Source: Clostridia bacterium (GTDB taxonomy: Bacteria > Bacillota_A > Clostridia > Oscillospirales > CAG-272). From it: a stretch of 21,846 nucleotides of DNA. The notes below the pieces were generated by a model. The model made no database searches, was not told the DNA's origin, and worked only from the letters and a program-made list of their open reading frames with translations. Every line of letters begins with the position of its first letter. The stretch's first letter is position 1. The stretch is taken from the NCBI GenBank assembly GCA_017445115.1, contig JAFSUU010000112.1, positions 1-21,846 of the forward strand, read 5' to 3'. The position numbers were made by a program, and so were the translations under genes. Below are positions 7,338 to 15,224 of this stretch, one piece after another.

Positions 7338-8024
7338 TTATTTCGAAGTTTCGCGCTTTCTGAGCGATATTACATGGTTGATGTCTTCAATAACTTTATC
7401 AACGTCCGCGCCGTATGAAACCGAGATCTCAACTACTTTGTTGCCGGAATTGTCGATTATCTCGAACACCTGATACGTAACTTTTCTGTTCTTGGGAAGG
7501 GGCATTTCCCTCTCCTCGTACTGAGCGCGGTCAAGATCGGTGTAATTCCATACTCCGCCGAATTCCTCGTCTTCAACATCATTGATAAGAGAAAAACGTC
7601 TGCCGTGAACGTAGAGCTTTTTATCGGTGTAAAAGATCTGTATAGCGTTATATTTGCTCGTTCTGTTCTTTCCGTCGGCGCCGTGCTTGAAATACACTCC
7701 CTCGGAAACGTAATCGTAGCCGTGAAGCTTTGCGGGGTTGACGATCTTCAGAAAATCCTTTTCATAGACTTCATATCTGATCATCGCGCGCTCTTCCATA
7801 TCCTTTATCTTCTCGCTGACCTGATAATTGATATCGGGTTCCTTTGCTTTGGCACTGGAAGCGAGAACGATGCAGGCGATGCCGCCGATATAAAACATCA
7901 TATCAAGGCCCTTGATCCCGCCGAAAGTGACGACGATACCCGCAACAATGAGTACCAGTCCGACTATGGCGAGCGGAGAAAGGCCGCGTCTTACAAAATA
8001 TTTATAATTCTTTTTTGTTTCCAT
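7338..8024 (-). CDS. Membrane protein of unknown family
   Basis: 228 residues. I do not recognise the family. An N-terminal basic segment is followed by two hydrophobic helices (about residues 14-32 and 37-54). A charged soluble region of about 170 residues then carries alternating strands (FLKIVNPAKLHGYDY, AIQIFYTDKKLYVHGRRFS, VTYQVFEIID) and a C-terminal helix. This resembles a bacterial PH-like or sensor-type cytoplasmic domain, but that is only a guess. The start at 8024 (METKKNYKYF) is chosen because GGAG sits 8 bases upstream; the frame extends 15 codons further but overlaps the promoter. It is first in an operon with the tyrosine-phosphatase-like gene. Confidence 0.75.
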   Translation of the reverse strand: METKKNYKYFVRRGLSPLAIVGLVLIVAGIVVTFGGIKGLDMMFYIGGIACIVLASSAKAKEPDINYQVSEKIKDMEERAMIRYEVYEKDFLKIVNPAKLHGYDYVSEGVYFKHGADGKNRTSKYNAIQIFYTDKKLYVHGRRFSLINDVEDEEFGGVWNYTDLDRAQYEEREMPLPKNRKVTYQVFEIIDNSGNKVVEISVSYGADVDKVIEDINHVISLRKRETSK

Positions 8025-8057
8025 AACTACTACTCCGATTGTATATTTAACAAGAAT

Positions 8058-8086
8058 ATAATACCACACAAATATATCCGTGTCAA
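8058..8086 (-). promoter_or_regulatory. Promoter of the membrane protein/phosphatase operon
   Basis: On the minus strand, TTGACA (8081-8086), a 17-base spacer and TATTAT (8058-8063). A near-consensus promoter about 34 bases upstream of the start codon. Confidence 0.8.
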
Positions 8087-8215
8087 CCTTTTACATTATA
8101 TAAAAATATAAAAAACGAATGCGATCGACGCCGGATCCTGAATAATCACCGCAAGCGCGGGCAAGAATAAAACCGTACGAACAGTACGATATAAATCAAA
8201 AACAAGGAGATCGCT

Positions 8216-8350
8216 ATGAACGACAGAAAATTCAGTCCGGACCAGGAACAGGCGAGAAACAAAAAACGCCAGAAAAGCGAAAACAGCACCGCCGAACGTC
8301 AGAAGAAACAGAACTGCAGAAAAGGCGCAAGCAACAAAGAAGAGAAATAA
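8216..8350 (+). CDS. Small basic, low-complexity protein (44 residues)
   Basis: ATG at 8216 is preceded by AAGGAG at good distance and runs 44 codons to TAA. The product begins MNDRKFSPDQEQARNKKRQK and is almost entirely Lys, Arg, Gln, Asn, Glu and Ser, with one Cys and no hydrophobic core. It is therefore probably disordered and may bind nucleic acid or ribosomes. No family recognised. An inverted repeat CGTAC-N5-GTACG (8174-8188) lies just upstream and could be an operator; I see no clear -35/-10 pair. It is placed between divergent and convergent neighbours as a stand-alone gene. Support is the ribosome binding site and open frame only. Confidence 0.55.
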   Translation: MNDRKFSPDQEQARNKKRQKSENSTAERQKKQNCRKGASNKEEK

Positions 8351-8370
8351 AGCGCGATCGAATGATCGAC

Positions 8371-8400
8371 AAAACGGCGTCCCGGTTTTCCGGGACGCCG
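8371..8400 (-). terminator. Intrinsic terminator of the M16 peptidase operon
   Basis: A perfect 11-bp stem, CGGCGTCCCGG/CCGGGACGCCG (8375-8385 with 8390-8400). On the minus strand it is followed by TTTT. On the plus strand it may also end the small ORF, although the T-run there is poor. Confidence 0.75.
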
Positions 8401-8415
8401 CGCTGTTTATGATGA

Positions 8416-11280
8416 TCAAATCTCGATCTTGGTAAGACCGTCGATCGTATCGGCGGATCCGCCGACGACGGAGACCGTTCCGTCCGCCGCCATGTGTCTG
8501 AGAGCCACGGCAAAGCGCATGAAGTCTTTTCCTGACGCGTTCAGCGTATCGCGAAGGTTTTTAGCGCGTATCTCATCCGTCACTCCCGCGATCCAAAGCA
8601 TATCCGCGGTGACTCCTTCTCTTTTGGGAGTCAGCAGCGGATCGGCGGACGCTACGGTGGAAATGATGAATTTATCGATATTCTGTCCGGACTTTACATA
8701 GTCTTCAATAAACTCCGCGCACTTTCCGTACGTTTCGAGCGATGACGCGGGTGACGGATCGCGGAATGAATAGCAGAACATAGTTCCGTTTGAAGCTACG
8801 GAAAGATCTGTCCCGTACGCGCCACCGCGTACTCTGACCATATTCCAGAGATATGACAGCGACAGTATATTCGCTGCGACCCGGAAAGCTCCGTTGTACT
8901 CGACGCCGCATTTTCCGAGGTTGTCCGCACATACGGCGAACGATACCTGAGAAGGCGTTTTGATCGCGGTTTTTTCCGGAAGCGATGTCTTGTATCCGAC
9001 AGATACCGGAAGCGCGCTTCCCTGTTCAAATGCAGACGTCAGAAGGTCGACGGAGCACTCAACGTCGGACGTTACGCTGACGAGGAGGTTCTCTTTTGTA
9101 AAGCTTTCTTTTTCCACTCTGTCGATAAGCGGGATGAGTTCGCGGCAATTAACGTCAAAATCGGAATTCAATCCTTTAACCGTGAGAAGCATTGAAACGC
9201 CGTTCAACGCCTCGGCGGCAGCGCTCTCCGCAGAGAGCGTGGCTTTTGCAGCGCTGACGGCAAATCTGTGTCCCGAAGCAACGATGCGCTGGCGGTTGTC
9301 CTCGTCAATCTGTTTCACTATCTCGTGGATGCGATCCGTCTCGTCGTAAAGAGTCGACGTCATCATTTCGGCGACAAGAGACTCCGCCTTTTCGAGATTT
9401 TCTTCGAGCGCGCTGGCGCTGAAGATCATACACGGTTTACAGTTCTTTGTCAGACCGTATTCTGCGAGCGCCTGACAGGAGACAGAGAAATCGCCGAGAT
9501 AGGTCTTTATCTCTCTTTGCAGGTCTGTGAGCTTATGATATTTCGTCGGCAACTGACCGTAGAGTGACGGCGCAACCGATATAAGCGACAGCTCGTCAAG
9601 CGTGAACTGCGTGAGAGGTGCGTAGACAGAGAAATATACGATGCCGTTGGTCGCGACCGTGTGACGAAGCACTTTTATGCCGTTCGAATCGCCGACTTCT
9701 GTCGGGTAAGTCTTCGGCACGTCGGAGACCTCCGAGATCGGAAGCACGGGTATCGTCGCGACCTGCTCTTCCGTGTCCGGAGTATTCTGCCATTCGTTGA
9801 ACGCTTCAAGCTCGGCTTTGTGTGCTTCCTTTTCTGCATCACTCATTTCGGCGTATACTTTTTCGGCATACTTTGCTTCGTTTTCGGCAACTTCTTCTGC
9901 AAACGAAGCAGAAGCTTTCAGGTGAAGTCTCACTTCACCCTCACCGTCAAGGAAAACTTCCTTAAGAAGTTTCACGAACCCGCCGTCGGAGATCATAGCG
10001 CGGAGCTTTTCAAACACACCGTCGGTGTTGAGGAAAAGCATCGGATCTCCGCCGTAGAGCCAGGAGTCGAGCGTTATGATATTTCTGAAGAGTCCTTTCG
10101 GTTCGGGCATCTGCCTGAACGAGAATTCATATTTGTTGAGGCTCGCGGTGAGGTCCTCCGGCGCGATGCCCTCGTTCACTATGCGGCGAAGCGTGGATTT
10201 AACGATCTCTTCTATCTTGCCGGAATCCTTGTCCCGAAGGTTCCTCGCGACGATCGAAACGTAAGGTTGTTTTATACCGTCGCTGACGGAGACGTCGAGG
10301 TCCTCTGCAAGCCCTGAAGCAAGCACGGCGCGTTTGAGCGGAGACTCGTTCGTCGATGCGAGATAGTCGCAGAGTACACCTGTCGCGAATATCTTTTCGA
10401 TCTCGGAAAAATCTGCAAAAATCTTTGCCGTCGCGAAAATATCGCGCGGATTTTCGACGTCATCGGAGCCGAAATAATCGACCTTTTCAGCGGAAACGGG
10501 AATCTGCGTTTCGACGTCCCAGGTAACCGGTGATCTGTCGAACTTTTCAAGATACGACTCTATCAGCGCAAACGTCTCGTCGGCCGGAATATCTCCGTCG
10601 AGATAAAAATACGAGTTAGACGGATGATAGAATTTTTTGTACGTCTCGACGTATACTTCATAAGTGAGTTTGGGTATATCATACGGCTCCCCGCCGGAGT
10701 TGAAGCGGTAGCAGCTGTCCGGGAAAAGGAGATCGCCGATCGCCTCTTCAAGCCTGTCGTCAGCCTCGCTCATGGCGCCCCTCATCTCGTTGAGAACGAC
10801 GCCGTTGAAAGACGGCGCGCCGTCGTTCACTTCAAGATGACGTCCTTCCTGAAGAAAAATGTTTTTCTTAGTCAGAAGGCAAGGCGCGAAAACCGCGTCG
10901 AGATACACCTCTGTAAGGTTCAAAAAGTCCTTTTCGTTGCGGCTCGAAACGGGATAGACGGTCTTGTCCGGATAAGTCATCGCGTTGAGAAAAGTATTCA
11001 TAGAGCTCTTAAGCAGTTCGACAAAAGGCTCTTTCACCGGATACTTGTCCGATCCGCAGAGGACCGAGTGCTCAAGTATGTGGAAAACTCCTGTGCTGTC
11101 GGACGGGATCGTCTTGAAAGCGACGGAAAAGAGCTTGTTTTCCTCTTGATTTTTAGAATAGCAAAGGCGCGCGCCGGTAGAGTCGTGCGTCATTTCTATA
11201 AACTGTCCGCCTGCTTTGGCGTCTTCTCTGACACGATCGACGGTAAAGCCGCGGTATTTCATTCCAACGTAAAAATCCAT
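8416..11280 (-). CDS. M16 family zinc metallopeptidase (presequence-protease-like)
   Basis: 954 residues, matching the length of single-chain M16C peptidases (PreP/insulinase family). The inverted zinc motif HILEH is at residues 67-71. The third zinc ligand is the Glu in GVVLNEMRGAMSE, so the active half is intact. The middle carries the M16C-associated region and the C-terminal half is the catalytically inert clam-shell partner (VRGGAYGTDLS is typical). No signal peptide: probably cytoplasmic degradation of short unfolded peptides. The start at 11280 (MDFYVGMKYRGF) matches family N-termini. A further 18 codons upstream are open but overlap the preceding gene. It begins 7 bases after the stop of the FTR-like gene, implying translational coupling. 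Confidence 0.95.
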   Translation of the reverse strand: MDFYVGMKYRGFTVDRVREDAKAGGQFIEMTHDSTGARLCYSKNQEENKLFSVAFKTIPSDSTGVFHILEHSVLCGSDKYPVKEPFVELLKSSMNTFLNAMTYPDKTVYPVSSRNEKDFLNLTEVYLDAVFAPCLLTKKNIFLQEGRHLEVNDGAPSFNGVVLNEMRGAMSEADDRLEEAIGDLLFPDSCYRFNSGGEPYDIPKLTYEVYVETYKKFYHPSNSYFYLDGDIPADETFALIESYLEKFDRSPVTWDVETQIPVSAEKVDYFGSDDVENPRDIFATAKIFADFSEIEKIFATGVLCDYLASTNESPLKRAVLASGLAEDLDVSVSDGIKQPYVSIVARNLRDKDSGKIEEIVKSTLRRIVNEGIAPEDLTASLNKYEFSFRQMPEPKGLFRNIITLDSWLYGGDPMLFLNTDGVFEKLRAMISDGGFVKLLKEVFLDGEGEVRLHLKASASFAEEVAENEAKYAEKVYAEMSDAEKEAHKAELEAFNEWQNTPDTEEQVATIPVLPISEVSDVPKTYPTEVGDSNGIKVLRHTVATNGIVYFSVYAPLTQFTLDELSLISVAPSLYGQLPTKYHKLTDLQREIKTYLGDFSVSCQALAEYGLTKNCKPCMIFSASALEENLEKAESLVAEMMTSTLYDETDRIHEIVKQIDEDNRQRIVASGHRFAVSAAKATLSAESAAAEALNGVSMLLTVKGLNSDFDVNCRELIPLIDRVEKESFTKENLLVSVTSDVECSVDLLTSAFEQGSALPVSVGYKTSLPEKTAIKTPSQVSFAVCADNLGKCGVEYNGAFRVAANILSLSYLWNMVRVRGGAYGTDLSVASNGTMFCYSFRDPSPASSLETYGKCAEFIEDYVKSGQNIDKFIISTVASADPLLTPKREGVTADMLWIAGVTDEIRAKNLRDTLNASGKDFMRFAVALRHMAADGTVSVVGGSADTIDGLTKIEI

Positions 11281-11287
11281 AATTTTA

Positions 11288-11488
11288 TCAGTCCTTTGAT
11301 TTATAATAGAGCATGCAGTGGCAATAGCCTTCAAAATCCGGATCGGCGATCTGGTCTCTGAATTCCTTGCACATACACTTGTTTTCAGGTATTATTTCCC
11401 TTCTGCAAGGGCAATAACCGTTTTTCTTTTTCAATCCTTCTTTGATCATTTCGACGATCTTTTCGTCTTCATTCAGTCTGACAGCCAT
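11288..11488 (-). CDS. Ferredoxin-thioredoxin reductase catalytic-like small protein
   Basis: 66 residues with three paired-cysteine motifs: CPC at 26-28, CMC at 38-40 and CHC at 56-58. This is the hallmark of the catalytic chain of ferredoxin:thioredoxin reductase, which holds a 4Fe-4S cluster beside a redox disulfide. The spacing here (9 then 15 residues) differs from the plant-type 16 and 8, and the protein is much shorter than the plant-type chain. Clostridial stand-alone members of this kind are known, with undefined partners. The RBS GGAGGTG is strong, with ATG 6 bases later. It is first in an operon with the M16 peptidase. A role in thiol-disulfide exchange is inferred from the motif alone. 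Confidence 0.85.
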   Translation of the reverse strand: MAVRLNEDEKIVEMIKEGLKKKNGYCPCRREIIPENKCMCKEFRDQIADPDFEGYCHCMLYYKSKD

Positions 11489-11510
11489 TTACTGCACCTC
11501 CTTTTTCTTT

Positions 11511-11539
11511 ATTGTAACACATTTATTCATCCAATACAA
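11511..11539 (-). promoter_or_regulatory. Promoter of the FTR-like/M16 operon
   Basis: On the minus strand, TTGTAT (11534-11539), a 17-base spacer and TACAAT (11511-11516), directly upstream of the GGAGGTG ribosome binding site. Confidence 0.65.
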
Positions 11540-11552
11540 TAATTAATTATAA

Positions 11553-11582
11553 AAACCAAAAGGCGGTGATATGAGATCACCG
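11553..11582 (-). terminator. Intrinsic terminator after the MIF-like gene
   Basis: CGGTGAT/ATCACCG stem (11564-11570 with 11576-11582), followed on the minus strand by CCTTTTGGTTTTT. It marks the end of the four-gene operon from the antiporter to the tautomerase. Confidence 0.75.
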
Positions 11583-11602
11583 TCTTTACGTTTGTCTTTT
11601 GA

Positions 11603-11947
11603 TCAGAAATTCGAGCCGTTCCAACCCCATTTGTCGTGCTCGCTGTACGAGACGTATATGCGGTCGGGAGAGATGCCGAGCTCTTTTTCGAGTATACGGC
11701 AGACTTCCGACGTCATCGCGGATGAGGCGCTGTCGGAAAGCGAACCGTAAACTGCGACCGTGACGTACGCGCTGTCGGAAGACGCGTCGCCTCGGAACCA
11801 GATCTTGCACTCTGGCTCGATCTCAACCATCAGCCAGCTTTCGCTCTTGCCGGGGATCACGGAAATAGCTTTTCCGAGAGCGGCTTTGATAACGGCACAT
11901 TTTTCATCGGATACGGATGAAGTCGTTTTAACGTCGATAAAAGGCAT
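11603..11947 (-). CDS. MIF-family tautomerase
   Basis: 114 residues, the exact size of macrophage migration inhibitory factor (MIF)/D-dopachrome tautomerase family proteins. After Met removal the N-terminal Pro (PFIDVKTT) is the catalytic base. A Gly-Lys pair at 33-34 lines up with the active-site Lys32 of MIF, and the C-terminus (ISPDRIYVSYSEHDKWGWNG) closely follows the animal MIF end. Phenylpyruvate or related keto-enol tautomerase activity is expected; the physiological substrate is unknown. The CxxC redox motif of animal MIF is absent. GGAG lies 6 bases before ATG. It is last in the operon, 19 bases after the SGNH lipoprotein gene. Confidence 0.93.
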   Translation of the reverse strand: MPFIDVKTTSSVSDEKCAVIKAALGKAISVIPGKSESWLMVEIEPECKIWFRGDASSDSAYVTVAVYGSLSDSASSAMTSEVCRILEKELGISPDRIYVSYSEHDKWGWNGSNF

Positions 11948-11966
11948 AGTATTCTCCTTTGTTTGA

Positions 11967-12869
11967 TCAATAGCACGGATTGTTTATCATATAATTCATC
12001 ACAGCGGCAAAGCCTTCGGCGGACATATGAAGCCCGTCGCCGTTCTGCCAGGCTTCCGGTCTGTAACCGCTCGAATCGACGAGCGACGGTGCCGAATTGA
12101 TACAGGCGATGCCGTACTCCGCGGCGAGTTCGTTTATCCAGCGGTTGCCGGCAGATATCTTATTATTGTCGATCCCCGATGAAGTATCGTATGACGCCGA
12201 GAGCGGATACATTGTCTGAAGCGCGATCTTTGTCGAAGGAGACGCGGCTTGAACCGTATTTATAAGCTCTCTGTAACAGTTCTTGAAGCTTTCTTCAGTC
12301 ATAAACGATATACCGTTGACGCCGAGCGTTATCACAAGGATATCGGGCGTATACATTGAACACATCGTTGAAACGGGATATTCTCCGCCGGTCACGGGAT
12401 CATAGATATAGTCTGTGACCGCTCTGAAAATCGCGAGCGTACCGTTGCTCGGTGTCCAGACCTTGTCGTCGGCAACGACGCCGTAGTATTTAAGACCGTA
12501 AGTCGTGGAATCTCCGAGGAAAGTCATGCGGGAGATCAAAGGATCACCGGAAAAATCGCCCGGAGCAAAATACGGAACGTCACCGCCCGAGGGCTGCGGA
12601 TTGACCACGGGAGGAACGGACTCGGATTCAGTCTCCGTTTCGGTCTCCGTTTCAGTCTCGGTCTCGGTTTCGGTCTCTGTATCGGTTTCCGTCTCTGTAT
12701 CGGAGTCGAAAGGAGACACGGGAGTAAAGTTTATCGGCTCTTCTTCCTTCGTTGCGCCTTCGGTCTGCCAGGAAGCGGTGTCGTCATTCGGCTCGCTTTC
12801 ATTCAGCCCGCATGAAACAAGAGAAAATGCGACGGCCGTGATCAATAATATGCAAATTACTTTTTTCAT
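11967..12869 (-). CDS. SGNH/GDSL-type hydrolase lipoprotein
   Basis: 300 residues. Signal peptide with lipobox SLVS-C (Cys20), then an acidic Thr-Glu repeat linker (about 57-82) and a proline-rich stretch. The SGNH domain runs from about residue 105: block I GDSTT with Ser119, block III as GVNG (181-184) instead of GxND, and block V DGLH with Asp278 and His281. Esterase or deacylase action on an outer-surface glycan, peptidoglycan or lipid substrate is likely, anchored to the membrane. The ATG at 12869 follows AAAGGA; an upstream frame extension is not supported. It sits between the GDPD and MIF genes in one presumed operon. The linker resembles that of the lipoprotein at 436. Confidence 0.9.
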   Translation of the reverse strand: MKKVICILLITAVAFSLVSCGLNESEPNDDTASWQTEGATKEEEPINFTPVSPFDSDTETETDTETETETETETETETETESESVPPVVNPQPSGGDVPYFAPGDFSGDPLISRMTFLGDSTTYGLKYYGVVADDKVWTPSNGTLAIFRAVTDYIYDPVTGGEYPVSTMCSMYTPDILVITLGVNGISFMTEESFKNCYRELINTVQAASPSTKIALQTMYPLSASYDTSSGIDNNKISAGNRWINELAAEYGIACINSAPSLVDSSGYRPEAWQNGDGLHMSAEGFAAVMNYMINNPCY

Positions 12870-12930
12870 TATTCGTATCCTTTCCGCGCGCGGCAAAGAA
12901 TTTCGCGGCGCGTCGGGTAGTCAAAAGAAA

Positions 12931-13932
12931 TTATTTATTTCCGTGTATCACGTCGTACAAGACGTCGGGAGAATCGGTCATTATGCAGTCTGCGCCCATA
13001 GATACGAGATATTCCATATCTTCTCTGTCGTTTACGGTCCAGTACTGAAGTGCCATATTATGCTCGTGAGCGTAGTTTATGCACTGAGCGGTGCCGAGGT
13101 TTATACCGTACGTGAGATACGGAGCGCAGAAAGGTATCTGAAGCACGGAACAAGGAGGATTATAATCCTTTCTGTTGAACATCGCGGCGAGCCAGAATTC
13201 TATGACTTCGCTCTTCGACGTACTTCTGTTGATAACTCCGGCATATCTCTCGTCGACGTAATCGCTTATCTCCTGATGGAAAGTTCCGAAAGCGACTTTA
13301 TTAAGGAGATAACGGTCCCTCAGTATCTCGAACATTATGTCGACGCCTTTCTTACCGAGTTCTCCGCCGTTTTTGATTTCGATTATGTAGAAGAAATCGC
13401 CTTTTGACGACAGATAGTCGAGCGCGTCCTCAAGCCTTACGACGCGCAAGTTGTCCGGAACGTCGTCTCCGTGAAGATCGGCGTAAGGCATATTGCCGTC
13501 GGCGTCAACGAATTTTGCCCCGATATTGAGCTGTCTCAGCTCCTCGTAAGTCTTGTCTTCGGGACGGACGCCGGTCTCACCGAAAACGTACTCCGAGTCG
13601 GATGTACGGTCCATCGTGCTGTCGTGAAGAAGGATCAGCACGTCGTCTTTCGTTATATGAAGGTCGAATTCAAATGCGTCGGGTTCGAAATCGTCCCTTT
13701 CGATGCACGATTCGAATACCATCATTGATTCTTCGGGAAGAAGATCGGCTCCGCCTCTGTGGCATGAGATCTTGGTCTCATCAAAAATGAGAGGGTTAGT
13801 GGTTTCATATTTAATTATATCCTCGGGATCAGACCTGTGATGTCCGGAGATCTGAGATATTGCAAGTACTATCAAAGCGAGTACGATGAGGACGATAAGA
13901 ATGATCAATGGGATCTTGATCCATAATTTCAT
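12931..13932 (-). CDS. Membrane-anchored glycerophosphodiester phosphodiesterase
   Basis: 333 residues. A strongly hydrophobic N-terminal helix (about 5-27) anchors a GDPD TIM-barrel domain. Motifs: CHRGGADLLPEES with His58-Arg59, FEFDLH with Glu88 and Asp90 as metal ligands, and LLHDSTMDRT with catalytic His103. The C-terminal YWTVNDREDMEYL and MTDSPDVL are also family hallmarks. It hydrolyses glycerophosphodiesters to glycerol-3-phosphate and an alcohol, probably outside the cell on lipid or teichoic-acid-derived substrates. The metal ion (Ca or Mg, possibly Mn) is needed for activity, which is of interest because the operon begins with a manganese riboswitch. Start ATG follows GAAAGGG. It begins 36 bases after the antiporter stop. 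Confidence 0.94.
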   Translation of the reverse strand: MKLWIKIPLIILIVLIVLALIVLAISQISGHHRSDPEDIIKYETTNPLIFDETKISCHRGGADLLPEESMMVFESCIERDDFEPDAFEFDLHITKDDVLILLHDSTMDRTSDSEYVFGETGVRPEDKTYEELRQLNIGAKFVDADGNMPYADLHGDDVPDNLRVVRLEDALDYLSSKGDFFYIIEIKNGGELGKKGVDIMFEILRDRYLLNKVAFGTFHQEISDYVDERYAGVINRSTSKSEVIEFWLAAMFNRKDYNPPCSVLQIPFCAPYLTYGINLGTAQCINYAHEHNMALQYWTVNDREDMEYLVSMGADCIMTDSPDVLYDVIHGNK

Positions 13933-13968
13933 AACTTTTCCCTTTCGTAAACAGTTATTCTTCTATGA

Positions 13969-15027
13969 TCAAACCGGAACGACTCCGGCTGCCATCAAAG
14001 CGATATATACGACGTAAAGTCCGAGAAGCGCAATGCCCTGCCACCGCTTGAATTTTCCGGTAATGAGCATCGGAACAAGCGCTATCGCGCCGAGTCCCAG
14101 CATAACGGGAATATCAACAAGGACCGAGTTCATATTGTCGACAATAAGAACCCCGCCTTTAGATATAGCCGCGGACACCGGAAGAATGAGCGCAATATCG
14201 ATGATATTTGCACCGATGACGTTTCCGAATGACAGCTCATTTTGCTTTTTGACGACCGCGGTGATCGTCGTCACAAGTTCGGGGAGCGAAGTTCCGATCG
14301 CAATGACGGTGATCGCCACGATGCGCGGAGGTACTCCGAGCTGAAGCGCGAACGCTTCTCCGTTCTCGGAGAGCAGATCCGCGCCGATAACGATACCGGC
14401 GACACCGAGAACAAATTTTGCGACGTTCGTCACGATCTCACGTCTGCCGCTGATCTTTCGCCTTTCCGGCTTGTCCGTCACATCAACCGTGTCAGATATT
14501 CTCTTCCCGGCGCGCTGTTCTTTGACCGCGCGGATAACGTTATCCGCGGCGAATACAATGAAAACGACTATGAGAACGAGCGAGGGCAGAAAATGAAGTT
14601 TTACGGTAAACGTCAGGAAGAAAAGCAGTACTCCGCCGCCAAGCATAAGCGCCGATTTCACCGCGTAGTCGATCTTTTTGACCGCACACGGCATAAATAT
14701 CAGCCCTATCGCAAGCACGAGTCCTATATTCGCAGTTACGCTTCCGACAGCGTTACCTATGGAGATCGAGACATTTCCTTCCGCAGCGGCGAACGACGAC
14801 ACCAAAAGTTCAGGCAGCGTAGTTGCAAGGCTGACGACGGTAGCTCCGACGATCAGCTTCGGAATACCGGATATCTCCGCTATCCATGCCGCGGAATCGA
14901 CGAACCAGTCTCCTCCTTTTATTATCAACGCGAGTCCCGCAAGAAGAAGGACAACCGTGAGCGGAAGAGCGAGATCACTTCCGGTCCCCTGCTCTATCCA
15001 AGTTCTGATAAATCCGATACACGCCAT
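13969..15027 (-). CDS. Ca2+/cation antiporter (CaCA family), riboswitch-controlled
   Basis: 352 residues with about ten membrane helices and the two alpha-repeats of the CaCA family. The first repeat has VSLATTLPELLVSSFAA followed by GNAVGSVTANIGLVLA. The second has IAIGTSLPELVTTITAV followed by GNVIGANIIDIALILP. The conserved TLPEL/SLPEL glutamates bind the cation. A charged cytoplasmic loop (about 170-200, rich in Lys/Arg) joins the halves. The start at 15027 (MACIGFIRTW) has GGAGG 8 bases upstream; the in-frame ATG at 15054 lies inside the terminator hairpin and has poor spacing. The manganese riboswitch upstream suggests it exports Mn2+, or Ca2+ with Mn2+ response; this is inference. It is first gene of a presumed four-gene operon. 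Confidence 0.93.
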   Translation of the reverse strand: MACIGFIRTWIEQGTGSDLALPLTVVLLLAGLALIIKGGDWFVDSAAWIAEISGIPKLIVGATVVSLATTLPELLVSSFAAAEGNVSISIGNAVGSVTANIGLVLAIGLIFMPCAVKKIDYAVKSALMLGGGVLLFFLTFTVKLHFLPSLVLIVVFIVFAADNVIRAVKEQRAGKRISDTVDVTDKPERRKISGRREIVTNVAKFVLGVAGIVIGADLLSENGEAFALQLGVPPRIVAITVIAIGTSLPELVTTITAVVKKQNELSFGNVIGANIIDIALILPVSAAISKGGVLIVDNMNSVLVDIPVMLGLGAIALVPMLITGKFKRWQGIALLGLYVVYIALMAAGVVPV

Positions 15028-15041
15028 AAGTGAGGCCTCCA

Positions 15042-15073
15042 CAAAAAAATCCATACGCTCCGTTTGCGTATGG
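15042..15073 (-). terminator. Riboswitch expression-platform terminator
   Basis: On the minus strand CCATACGC, a 7-base loop, GCGTATGG and a seven-T run. An alternative pairing, TGCGTA (15089-15094) with TACGCA (15065-15070), would break the stem and act as antiterminator. This fits a ligand-on transcriptional switch. Confidence 0.85.
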
Positions 15074-15103
15074 AGACAAGACGTCACGTACGCAGACAGA
15101 TTG

Positions 15104-15198
15104 CATACATGAGTCTCATCAATTAAAGCAAGCCAGGCTTTTCGCCGAGATTGTTGACTTGCTGCGCAAGCTCTGCGCTGACTACTCCCTCAAATACG
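15104..15198 (-). promoter_or_regulatory. yybP-ykoY manganese riboswitch aptamer
   Basis: Reading the minus strand: P1 5' strand CGTATTTGA, conserved loop GAGGGAGTAGTC (15182-15191 core), a GCGCAGAGCTTGCGC hairpin, the second conserved segment AAGTCAACAATCTCGGCG (15152-15158 core), and the 3' GAGACT (15112-15117). The aptamer closes with TCATGTATG, which pairs with the P1 5' strand at 8 of 9 positions. This is the yybP-ykoY consensus, known to sense Mn2+ and to switch on cation exporters. It lies directly before the antiporter gene. Confidence 0.9.
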
Positions 15199-15224
15199 AC
15201 ACGGGAACTTATCCCGACTTGGAT

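Noticed and set aside
10624..11361. A 245-codon plus-strand frame opposite the M16 peptidase, and others at 9661-10317
   Set aside because: Antisense shadows caused by codon bias in the real gene; no recognisable domain.
12870..12930. GC-rich palindromic stretch between the GDPD and SGNH genes as a terminator
   Set aside because: The stem is short and imperfect and is followed by a purine-rich ribosome binding site rather than a T-run.
12505..13407. Plus-strand frame with a Ser-Val repeat
   Set aside because: The Ser-Val run is the reverse strand of the Thr-Glu linker, and the rest is antisense to the GDPD gene.
15028..15087. Longer start for the antiporter (ATG at 15054 or further upstream)
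   Set aside because: These codons fall in the riboswitch terminator hairpin, while the ATG at 15027 has GGAGG at 8 bases.
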